NCBI GenBank assembly: GCA_028551475.1
Contig: CM052360.1
Location: 13,566,501-13,630,500, forward strand
Reading direction: 5' to 3'
From: Casuarina equisetifolia
Lineage: Eukaryota; Streptophyta; Magnoliopsida; Fagales; Casuarinaceae
DNA length: 64,000 nucleotides
The position numbers were made by a program, and so were the translations under genes. Position 1 is the stretch's first letter; every line of letters begins with the position of its first letter. Shown one piece after another: positions 28,301-39,329 of the stretch. A model generated the notes under the pieces. It ran no database searches, was not told the DNA's origin, and saw only the letters and a list, made by a program, of their open reading frames with translations.

Positions 28301-31300
28301 TGGTTGGGGGGTGAATTCTACAGCGACTACTCAAGGATAGACCAAAAAAGAACAGAACGTACATCCATGGATTTCTCGTTTGCTAGGCTGAAATGGCTTG
28401 CTGCACGCTAAACAAAAAAGTGAGAATTCCAAGCCCACCAAATAGTAAAAAGTATGATGTATGTTTTTCGTGTCAAAGTAAGACCTTAAGAAAAGATGGG
28501 GCATTTGATGATTGGATTACCATTAATCATAGAGAGGCATCTCCAGCTTACCTTTTTCTCAAAGTCGATAATAAGCTAAAGCTGAAGCCCATTTGTCGTG
28601 TCCCATTCATGATACATATCCATTCCTTGCATGCGAATCTTTGACAAAGGGGTGATGGTGGGTAACTTGGGAACCGAGATCTCTATTTCGTATGACCGAA
28701 AAAGAAAAGCTATGCAATTTTCATCATTTACCAACTACAGCTGTGATTTTCAAGCTTTTAAGCTCTTAATTTTGACCAATTGTCCCGGCAAGCTCCACCT
28801 TTATTTGTCCGTAAACTACCAATATTGAAAATGAGGGAGTATAAAGATGGTTATTGCATGCCTGACCAGACAGAAGCGATAATTATAATTGTCATCATTT
28901 ATACTGTAGAGGTTATAATGAGAGCGTACAATTACAGTTACTCTTGCTTAATGATCATGGAGAAGGTGATCTTGAAGGATATTATGATGCTTTCTTTCAG
29001 TACCTTGCCCTAATAGCTTATAAATTGCAGTGCAGCGGCATGTTGATTAGCAAGTGTACTAGGGGATGTAAACAAGAAGAAAAAGGAGAAAAACCTAAGA
29101 AATAAGGTGGAAATTTTGACTTGAACATAACAATTACGTGAAAAAGCGTTTTTAAAAAAAATGTAGAAAAAAATTAGTTTTCCTTTGATATTATATGAAA
29201 AAACTTAGTTTACCCTTAAATTTAACTTGTAAAAATAAGTTAGACAATATCTCGAGTGGGTCCAATAAAACGAAGGTTCTAATATTCTAAAACTTGCTCT
29301 CTTTCTTTATTTTCATATGTCAAAAGTTGTAAATATGTTTTCCATAACAAATTTAATACATCCCTTCTTCCTCAACATACACTGGCCTAAGGTACCAGCT
29401 GTATAACCATGTCTACTAGACATTCTATAAATTAATGGCCGGATCTAGATTTCCCACGTGTGCGGCCGGTGGGTTTTCAATTTCAACTAAAGTGATGCGA
29501 GAAACACAAGGACCCACAAGGTCTATGAATAGAGTAACTTCTTACGAAAGTAGAACTAAATGACAGGGGCTCCCACATTGGAAACTCTGAAAGTGACTTT
29601 TAATTGATTCATCAGTGGCCACTGCATCGGGAGGACGTCGCTGTAAATGTAAATGACACAACTCAAGGGTGTTGAATACAACAAATGCCAGCACCTATGT
29701 CCTATCTGGCTTAGTTGTGGGAAGAAAAGTCATGGTCTAGCATCTACAGCATGGAAGCCTCGAAAGGATGAGCCAGTGGCATGAGTTTGATATTTATAAT
29801 GCCTAACAAGACACAACACAAATATTTTCTTCCAGGGATTTCATCAGGCTTTGGGTATGACACCTTGGCCCAACGGCACGTCATTTCAATTTTCGGCAGA
29901 AACTGTGTTTTTTGGCTGCTGCCAAGGCTTTTATGGTGGTATAGACCTCTCAATTTCGAGTCTGCGGCAATGTCCAGCTGATTGAAGCCTGTAATGGCGG
30001 TACAGCACACCTACCAGTCCTCCTCCAGCCATGGGACTCTGGCCCTACAAGTTGTTAGTGATTAGTGCAATCACTCGAATATGCGAAAGGAATTGTATAA
30101 TAATGCTGCTTCTTTATGCACTGAAAAGAGAAAGTAGATGACTGTAGCATGCCTCAGCTTTGTCGTCTTCCTACGGGTGACGCTTACATTGAAATTGGTA
30201 CAAAATCTCCCCTTCATTCTGCCAAAACAGGTAACGAATTTGTGAGGAGACCCAGTAGGGCTGCCGCAATCACTAACTACATGATGGCTGGTGAAGAGAC
30301 TATTTCACTGTTTTTCTATGTTCTTACAAAAGCTTAAACCTATTATAAACAGGGAGTTTGTTAAACAAAAAGCAAAGAAAAAAGAAAAGTGTGTTTTGCA
30401 ATCCCCTTTTAGACACGGTGGGAGTCTCCATTCCTATCTGCAAACTGTAAAGGTCAAAATCTATAAAAGAAAGTATGGGGGTTGATGGGGTCCCATGTTG
30501 TCGGTTGGCCACCCTGTTGGGTGGCACGGAGGACCCCCCGGCAATTGTGGCTTATCCTTCCTCTCGTGTAGAGTGGATATCGACGGATGCCCAGAAGCCT
30601 CTGCTCCTGTATCCAAACCCACCCGTTTCACAACTCACCCTTCTTTTTTCTGGTGGTATATCAAAACTGCCAACTGCGTACGTTTGAAGTAGGCATTGAT
30701 CCGAGGGACAGTGATCCAGCCAAGTCTGGAACTGGATCTCACTGTTGGTACTTCTGCCCAAATTTAGTGAAACATTTCGCTGGACTGTCACTGATTATAG
30801 TACTTCCGTGAAACATCTTGGTCTTAACGTCCATTTCACCCAATATTTTTTGTTTCATTTCTCCTAAATTTCCAGTCCTATACTCCGTTTCGTGCGTTGT
30901 CGATGAGTTGCCTGTTTTCTAATTTCCTCACCAAAAACTTGACTTTAATCCTGTTCTTGTTTTCTTAAAGATCAATCTGGAGCTCTCCAGCCATAATTCA
31001 CGTGCAACAAGATCGCGTTTTCCACAAAAATAATATTAGTTTCTTCTTGCTTTCCACAGTCAATTCCGATTAGTCTTTTGACATGGGAAGCCGCTTTAGA
31101 CAAATACCAAACAGTAAGTCGGGCTATGATAATCCATCTGAGTACAATGCCTTCCTTTCCTTGGCTCTAAATATTTGGAACTTCTTTGCAAGTTGTGGAT
31201 CAGTAGGTTGACCATCCGGATTAGGGATTTTGGTCAGGATAATAATTCTAGACTATCATTTGGTCTTCCCACTTGCAATTCTTATGTTGATTCAAGATTT

Positions 31301-32900
31301 CATTCTAAGATGGAAGATGGGTTTCAACGACATAAGAAGTCTCCTTTGCTTTTGTAAAGATCCATATGCTGTAAAAGCACTCACTTTATTTATCGAGCAC
31401 AACGTTTTGATTTTTCTGGGAAATGAAGTGGGGTTACCAAGTTTGGTTGGGCACTGATGACATAATTAGAATCTGGTCCATCTTTCTCACTGAAATTAAA
31501 TAGAAGTTACTTGATGTTTAAATAAACAGCCCTAATGCTAGTCGGAATCGATGCAACTACCTTTCGTAGGCCGCTTATTAACATCATAGGCTTATAACTC
31601 CTAAGTTTATTTTTTGATCAACTGGGACCCCATCGTTTCCAACCCGAGTTCTCATTGCTACGATCATCAAAATCTCAAAGATCAAGAAAAAAGCACAGAA
31701 GTTTCTAAAGTATCCAAGTTGAACCTGACCCATTTTTCTTTTAAAAGGCACGCTCCTAAACTCACACATTCAGATGATGAAGTTAAGACCAAAAAGTTCT
31801 AGGTAATACTTATCCCTAATTGTGCCAAGCATTTGTCTGACATATTTTTCTAAGTTTGAAGATGACCTTCCAATTTTGGGACATTCATTGATGAGATTTC
31901 ACTACCAAGAGAGACAGGAGCGTTGACATTATCCTAACACCATTCCTGTTTAATGTACGTCCTATTGTTTCTCCTTTTCACATGAATAATATGAAAGGGC
32001 TCATGGTCTTGGACCATATGCCATTAATGCCAAAGAAAAATGACAACGAAGGTATACGAAAGGCGTTGTTGGTTTCGTGCAGCGTATGTGCGCGTATCCA
32101 TATAAATATGTGGTCTTGTATAATATTTGCTTGGATGCGGAAGGTCTGAATTGTTAAAGGCTGAAGGCCATCTCTGGCGGCGATGGAGATATCCTGGGGT
32201 TCCCTTTTGGCATCCCCTAGCTTTCTTGTCTTCTCTGCTTTCTTTATGTGAATGCAAATTCGATTTGGCATAACTTTTAGAAATATTTAACTTTCCCTGA
32301 TATTTCCTTTTGGAAGTTAATAATGGAATTGGGAGGCGTACGACAATTCGTATAAAATAGTGTTTGACTAAAATAATCCCGGGAAGCACAGTAAAAATAT
32401 GCTGTGGCAATGATGAGGGTGAGGGGAACTGGTGGGCGCAGGATAAGCACGTGTGCGTCGCCTTTTGATTTGCACGCTGGCTCGGCCATGGCAAAATGTC
32501 TAAAAACCATATTCTTCTCGAACTTGCAATTTTAAAAGTGACATGGTTATTTTACATTCTTTCAGGCGTAATTTTTCCGACGAATGATTGGCAGTTTCGG
32601 TTTCTGGAGAGTATCGAAAATCCTCGAAGGTAACAGTTTAATAAGCTGTCTTTACTATATTTAGTGTTTGTAACTGGATTCATGTTTCTGTCATGGGGCT
32701 TGACATGGATATGTGTTGTAGAGCTCCTACAGTTTTCCATTTCATTTCTTCCGAGCTTTCTTTTGACTGGCTTGGGGGAATATGGTATGTGTGAATTGCA
32801 GTGCCTTGATTTTTTGTTTGCTTGTCCAAGTCACATGGGGTATGGAATTGACTGATAGGACAGGGACTTTGGGGGGTTCGATCTTCTGAATTTCTGTCGC
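25316..32900. other. Long intergenic stretch without a recognised gene
   Basis: 25390-25520 resembles the U5-like part of the Copia LTR at 47123 (blocks around agcaaaattttgtaggaatta against agcagaatttcgcaggaatta), probably an eroded LTR. From 26.1 to 32.9 kb there are only open frames under about 160 codons in scattered phases, including 25918-26100, 27208-27411, 28193-28411, 30475-30687 and 32024-32494. None has a domain I recognise, and none continues across plausible splice sites into a longer product. 26860-27100 and 30150-30800 are somewhat richer in GC and could be eroded gene or transposon pieces. Confidence 0.45.
32448..32453. promoter_or_regulatory. G-box (CACGTG) upstream of the NPH3 gene
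   Basis: A palindromic CACGTG within gcacgtgtgcg, about 490 bp upstream of the inferred transcription start of the NPH3/BTB gene. Such hexamers bind bHLH and bZIP factors. Use in this promoter is only a possibility. Confidence 0.3.
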
Positions 32901-32911
32901 TTGCAAATTTC

Positions 32912-32920
32912 TATATATAA
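32912..32920 (+). promoter_or_regulatory. TATA box of the NPH3/BTB gene
   Basis: TATATATAA lies about 390 bp upstream of the start codon. It is followed about 30 bp later by the C/A-rich segment cttacacccacagc, a plausible start of transcription. The implied 5' leader is about 360 nt and contains several short upstream frames. Confidence 0.55.
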
Positions 32921-33304
32921 AACTCAGATAGCTTACACCCACAGCAAAAGCTCTCGGTGTTCCTTCATTCTTGGATATCCTCTCTTCTCTAGGAAAATCA
33001 TTTACCTTTTCCTTTCTGTTCTGTTTACGTTTGGATGTTGAGGAAGAATTTAGTCGGTGCTGTTGACTTGGCTGTGTAAATCTCTGGTTAGTTTCACCCA
33101 GTTGGGAGAAATTAACACAGGAAATGGGTAGTTTTGATTGTGTTCCTGCCTGGAGAACCGTCCGTTGCTGTTGACGGTGGAAGAAGTTATTGGAATCAAG
33201 GTGCACTTTAGGCGTAACCTTTTCCTAGTCGTTTGTCTGATTCAGATTATGTCAAGGAGCATCTGATGAAAACAAAACCGTAGAAGAAACAACGAGGATC
33301 AGTC

Positions 33305-36110
33305 ATGAAGTTTATGAAACTCGGATCTAGGCCAGATACTTTCTATACTGCTGAGGCTGTAAGGTAAAGAGAATCTCTGATTGCACGTGTAGTTGCCTTT
33401 AACTAATGGAAGATACTAAGGTTTTCTTTTCCTTAATTTTCAGGTCAGTCTCCTCGGAAGTCTCTAGTGATCTCATAATTCAGGTCAAGGGAAGCAGATA
33501 CTTACTTCACAAGGTAAATTTTAGCAACTTTTTGGAAGTTCATATTAAGGATATTTACTTTTGTATGTGATATGATATTCAATCGGATGAAAATCTTTTG
33601 GATCTTCTTCGAAGTGATTCATGTTTGTTCATGGCGAACAGTTTCCTCTTCTGTCCAAGTGTTTGCGGTTGCAGAGGCTATGCTCTGAATCTCCCGAATC
33701 CTCCCAACACCAAATAGTCCAACTTCCCGATTTCCCCGGTGGAATTGAAGCATTTGAACTATGTGCTAAGTTCTGTTACGGTATTACAATCACAGTCAGT
33801 GCCTACAATATTGTATCTGCTCGATGTGCTGCAGAGTATTTGCAGATGACAGAGGATGTTGAGAAAGGGAATCTGATATACAAGCTGGAAGTTTTCCTAA
33901 ATTCCTGCGTTCTTCATGGGTGGAAGGACTCCATTGTGACGTTACAAAGCACAAAAGCCTTTCCTTTGTGGTCAGAAGACCTTGCAATAACCAGCAGATG
34001 CATTGAAGCGATTGCCTCTAAAGTCTTAAGTCACCCATCAAGGGTGACTCTGTCGCACAGTTATTCCCGCCGGGGGAGGGACGATATATCATGCAACGGT
34101 GCAGAGTCCCAGAGACATAAACCAGAAAGCAAGGGTTGGTGGGCAGAAGATTTGGCAGAATTGGGAGTGGACCTTTATTTGAGATGCATGATAGCAATTA
34201 AATCTGGTGGGATGGTCCCTTCCAGTCTTCTCGGAGATGCATTGAAGATCTATGCATCTAGATGGTTGCCCAATATATCAAGGAATGGATATGTCAACAA
34301 ACAAGCAGCATCAGACTCGGATTCAGACTCAAACTGTGAGGTAACTTCAAAGCATAGGCTGCTTTTGGAGTCAATAGTGAGCCTACTCCCGGCGGAGAAG
34401 GGCGCTGTTTCTTCCAGTTTCTTACTTAAACTATTGAAGGCAGCTAACATCCTTAATGCTTCTTCTTCAACAAAGATGGAATTGGCTAGAAGAGTTGGGC
34501 TTCAGCTAGAGGAAGCGAGAGTTAGTGATCTGTTAATACCCTCTCTATCGTATTCAAATGATACACTTTATGATGTAGACATCGTTATGATCATACTGGA
34601 GCAGTTCATGTTACAAGGGCAGAGTCCCCCAACTAGTCCTCCAAGATCAAAGCTGGCGTCTGAGAGGAGAAGGTCTCGTTCAGCAGAAAATATTGACTTC
34701 GAGTTTCAGGAGAGTAGGAGGTCATCTTCAGCATCTCATAGCTCAAAATTGAAGGTGGCAAAGATTGTGGACGGGTATCTACAAGAGATTGCCCGGGACG
34801 TGAATTTGCCGTTGTCAAAGTTCATTGCAATAGCTGAAGCCATACCACAGTTTGCAAGGCTGGATCATGATGACCTCTACAGAGCTATTGACATTTATCT
34901 TAAGGTAAATTTACAGAATATTTGGCTGAGTTCTCAGACTTTCCCTTAATTCATACTAGGAGAAAATAGATATTTATGACAACATCATTGTCAGAGCGGA
35001 GGTTGTGGATCACCCTTTCCAGTAGATAACCAACTCTCTTGACCTTAAAACCTTGTCGCCTTTCATAATTTATTAGCAGTTAGGATTAGGCTGACCCACT
35101 AGAAATTTGGTATATATGGATGTCTATATTTTGGCAGGTACAACCAAAGTTTCTGTTGGTGTGTCTGCAGTTGATTTGATTCGGATGAATTCTCTGACCT
35201 TGCAGTAATTTTCCAACTTAGGTAAATGTAACTGGGTTTGGTAATATCTTCCATAGTTTCCAGGGTAGGTGAAGAAGTTGATATTCATATTTGCAATGAT
35301 CCCTCAAGGCTTGCGGTCGTACAACCACCCAGAAATAATCTCAAATACCTTGGGTCGAGACTTAATACATTTCTCTTCCACTTAGACTTCTGGAGACAAT
35401 TCGGGCATGATGATTTGAAGTTTGTCATTTGGTGATAATTTCTGGTTAAATTACGCAGAAAATTAGTGGGGTTTGACTAGTGCGTCTTCCTAGGATGGTT
35501 GAAGTGTTAAGATTCTTTACTTCTCTTTCATTCTCTTTGGACTAAACTAACCAAAGACGATTAGTTTACACAAGAATTTCAAATCACTAAGGCTTCTGCC
35601 TGAAAATTCCAGGCTCACCCAGACCTCGGCAAGAGCGACAGGAAAAGGTTGTGTCGAATCCTAGACTGCAAGAAGCTATCGATGGAGGCCTGCATGCATG
35701 CGGCACAAAATGAGCTGCTGCCCTTGAGGGTGGTGGTGCAAGTACTTTTCTTTGAGCAAGCTCGGGCTGCGGTGGCTGGTGGCAAAGTTACGGAGCTCCC
35801 CAGCAACATCAAGGCACTCTTAGCTACACAAGGTATTGACCCATCAAGGCCTCCTGCGCCTTTAAGTACCACAGCCAGCTTTGCCGCAGAGGACCAGTGG
35901 AGCATCTCCGGCCTCAAATCACCAAAATCAAGGATGTCAACTCTAAGAATGAAGCTGGCTGAAGATGACGACTTGGATGACAATGATCTCCACCCCGACG
36001 GAATCGGTAGAAATTCTAGGCTCAAGGCTCTCTGCGCTCTCCCTACGAGACCTAAAAGGATGTTTAGTAAGTTATGGCCCGTTAATAGAAGTGCCAGTGA
36101 AAAGAATTGA
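33305..36110 (+). CDS. NPH3 family BTB/POZ protein
   Basis: Four exons, 33305-33363, 33444-33513, 33642-34904 and 35613-36110, joined by GT-AG introns of 80, 128 and 708 bp, give 1890 nt and 629 residues with an intact frame. The N-terminus opens [27 protein letters not shown] domain spans about residues 28-130 ([30 protein letters not shown]). The NPH3 domain spans about 208-515, from [11 protein letters not shown] to [11 protein letters not shown] Ser/Arg-rich stretch ([19 protein letters not shown]) lies inside it and an acidic patch (EDDDLDDND) near the end. The family acts as substrate adaptors of CUL3 ubiquitin ligases and signalling partners at the plasma membrane in light and auxin responses. 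From memory the closest Arabidopsis relative is At1g67900. The specific role is unknown. Confidence 0.95.
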
Positions 36111-39030
36111 GTGATTTCTGTTTACTTTGCGGTTGATGATGGTAATTTAAGGTGGGTAACATATACTCTGTTTTGTCTTTGTTCTTGCATATGCCTTGTA
36201 ACTTTTAGGTAAAAGAACTTGGGAGAATTTTAATGAACATTGTCGGTTTAGCGTACTGTAACAACAAACAACATTTTCGGGAAGCAAGAGGTCTGTCTCT
36301 TGGTGAAACTCAATTTGGTGAAACTAGAGAACTCTTAGGTGTAAACCAGTAATTGTGGGACCAACATCGTTGTGTTTGTCTATTAATCTTCAACACCTCT
36401 CTGCCTATTTTTGGCAGCTCATTGGATACTCGTCCCTTTTCATATATTCTTCTCACTTCATGTTTCTGACACAAAACCGAGCTGGAAATTTGGAATTTTT
36501 GTCATATCTTGACTTGAACAAGCCCCCCAGCAGCCACTTTCAAATCCTATTGACGTTTGAGCAAACTTGTCTCGTGATTCGGCGTCTGAGTAGATCTTTT
36601 TCTCCAGCTTTTGTTGACGGCTTTAGACTTTTTATAAAATAAAAAATAAAAATAGAAATAGAAATAAAAAAGAAAGAAACAAAAGAAAAAGAGAAGAAAT
36701 CACTGCAGACTAATACGCTCCGGCGATATCAGTTTAAATTAACAACAAACAAAGCCCAAGTGGCTCTATCTCTGTCCTTCATCTGAAAAAGTTGAGAGAA
36801 ACAAAGAGAAAAGCCAACAACAAAGGACAAAATCCACTTATGCGACTGTAACCCGCGAACAACAGCCCTTTGTTTCGATTGTTATTTGATCGAGATTGTG
36901 TCAGTACGATCTGAAAAAGATACCAATTTGGGTTTTCTGTAATAAAGATAATAAATGACTCGGTCTGCAAGTCTCTTCCATCCATTGGTGCTATCTTCTT
37001 CTTTCTCCTCTCCAATAAACAGCAAGTCTTCTTTTGGGAAATCCAGTCAAACGAATACCTCATGTTCATGCCACTGCATCAGCCAAAACGCATCTAATGA
37101 TTCCATCGGTCTTAGGCCTCTGACCCGGCCTGACCCGGTGCAGCTGTTTCTTCTATGAATCAAAAGCTACGATAAGAACGCAAGTCACAGCAGACGTGGC
37201 GGAACACGAAAACACCATGTAAGCAAAATTCTTCCGACAATTATTAGTCAAGTTGACCAGTACGCTTAAATGATTACAGCCTTGAAAGGCAAAACAACCG
37301 GCTTCCTCCCTCCCTCTCTCTCTCTCTCTCTCTTCTCTCTTTCAGAATTACGTATTCAGTTGACGTGAGAATTGGCGTTTAGCGATGCAGTCACCGTCGT
37401 TCTTTGCGGTGTCAAATGAAGAGTCCAGGTCTTTTTCTTATCAGTAAACAATCGATGAATGTTGCTGGAATACAATATGAACCGACTCGTATCATTGAGA
37501 CCAACCTGCTTGCTGAAACAGACAGACACTAATCGAAGTAGAGTTAGGCTGTGAATCTTTCTAAATAGGGCTATAGACATCACTGGATCACATATTTTTG
37601 TGCAGTGGTCGTTGTCGTAGTTTGTCCTTAGTGAGGCCATCGTGTTATCCTGGGTTTCCTCAACTTGAGCTTCAGTGTTCTGACACAGCTGCACGGTTCT
37701 TGTTCCGCCATTTTGATCAATTAGAGCGACTGTGTCTAATGCTAATACTTACAGAATTTCTTCGCGGCTATTAGGACAGTATATTGAAGAGAATTTGTGT
37801 ATTCACTTGAATCATCATTTCTGCTTTTCATTCTACCTACTCTGTTTCGTCACTTTGCGTAATTTAATTGGGACTTGGAAATGTAACCACATTCTCTGAT
37901 GCACTTAATCGCTCAACTGTCTAATTGTTAAACTACTAGATGTGCAATCCAATGCGCTCATATTTAATCATCCAGTAGCCTCACAATATATATAGCTTTG
38001 ATGATTAGATTATGAAAACATCAACAAATATTTAATTCAATTAAGAACACATTGTTTGAAACCTCTTAATTCTAAGCTTCACACTCATACATACAAATCT
38101 ATCTATTAAGTACCGGATGGTTGTCATATTTTTGGTCATGTGGTCTTAAAAGTACGGAAACAACCAATAAGTTGGATGATATACCAAACGTAGTGTTGAG
38201 CAAGTTTCAGGAGTTACCATGTTGAGGGTCAACCTGGGTAACGGGTCAAGTATCCATGCACTAATCAGTTGTGGAGCGACCTTGTTGTGAGCGCATTTGG
38301 TACCAACTCAGTCCTTGCTGCGGCTATTAGGCCGGTTAACGCGCCAGCGCCCCCGCTTAAAGCTTCTTTTGGGAAGCCTTTTAGCATTAATTAGGATTCG
38401 GCCCATCTTAATTGCTCTCTGTCGATCGATGTGCCAAATCTGATCTCACGCTGCGAAAGAACTTCAGCAAGGTCATCCACTTTGTTAAGCTTCGACCATT
38501 CACGCATGACTTGAAGTTTGAATGTGAACATCTTTGTTGTTTATGAAGCTCATTGCATCATTGGCTGGTCAACCAGCGTTCAGGTCTATTAAGCCCAAAG
38601 AGATTGGTGTAGCAGTTTAAGAGCCTATTGCCAATTGATTTACTGGAACAATATAGTATCATGTCTACCCATGCCCACTTGTTACAATGAATTTCTTCAA
38701 AGATTCACTGGGATGTATTTTTAGGCTGGAAAACGCCTATATATTTGTTGATTATGATTTGGATCGTTGTAATTCCAATAGGTTCGGATCAGAGCTTCAG
38801 TAAACATCTCAATTCTGCAGAACATAAAGATCCCTCTAGTTATAATATAAGCCTTCTACGATCTTCTAGACTTAACAAGATGCAAAAAGAGAGCAGACTA
38901 TAAAGTACCAGAAAAGAAATGGCGGATTCCAACTTATATAAAAGATAAGCAAGAGGAAGTGGATAGCATAGGCTGTGGAAGCAACAACGAAGAACCATAG
39001 CAGTATCAACATGCACCGAGTCATGAGAAT
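36111..39030. other. Intergenic stretch, one possible orphan exon
   Basis: 36111-36260 is probably the 3' untranslated region of the NPH3 gene. 36630-36700 is purine-rich and 37306-37333 is a (CT)n run. The frame 36955-37158 (+) is Ser-rich and basic with few acidic residues, like a plastid transit peptide, but no downstream exon could be matched to it. 37160-39030 shows no recognisable feature. Confidence 0.4.
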
Positions 39031-39032
39031 CC

Positions 39033-39329
39033 CTAGGCCTGTAGTGTGTTTTGATTACTTGTAGCAACAACAGTACTATTTGCAGTCGGAGTATTAGACT
39101 TGGAAGTTGAATCCCGAAGGCTTGTGGAGTCCATGCTTCTGGTTCGCTGGAGGCTTGGGGCGCGGTGAAGCCTGCAACGGAATGAGCCCGCATGCGTGGT
39201 TGGAGAGCATAGACAATTGCTCTTTGCAGCACTTGGCTGTCTAGTAAGCCCGGACAGGCGAGCCATAAGTTCGGCATCCGATGGAATGTCTACCTTCATA
39301 TCCTTCTTGGTTATCTGCTCACTCTCCAT
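39033..39329 (-). CDS. Small serine-rich-type plant protein
   Basis: 98 residues, single exon, intact from ATG at 39327-39329 to the stop at 39033. The conserved core is CLCSPTTHAGSFRCRLHR (about residues 39-56), followed by a Ser/Thr-rich tail (SLQRTRSMDSTSLRDS). This core is the signature of a plant-specific family of small proteins annotated as serine-rich protein-like. No signal peptide or membrane segment is seen, and the biochemical role is unknown to me. The Cys and His residues in the core could bind a metal, which is inference. It sits between the NPH3 gene and the ERF gene, an order that may be conserved (see findings). Confidence 0.85.
   Translation of the reverse strand: MESEQITKKDMKVDIPSDAELMARLSGLTRQPSAAKSNCLCSPTTHAGSFRCRLHRAPSLQRTRSMDSTSLRDSTSKSNTPTANSTVVATSNQNTLQA

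Noticed and set aside
32024..32494. 156-codon minus frame upstream of the NPH3 gene
   Set aside because: Overlapping frames in other phases, no domain, and it lies in the presumed promoter of the NPH3 gene.
33621..34949. 442-codon frame taken as a complete NPH3 protein
   Set aside because: It starts inside intron 2 and runs into intron 3; the splice-joined four-exon model restores the family N-terminus and C-terminus.
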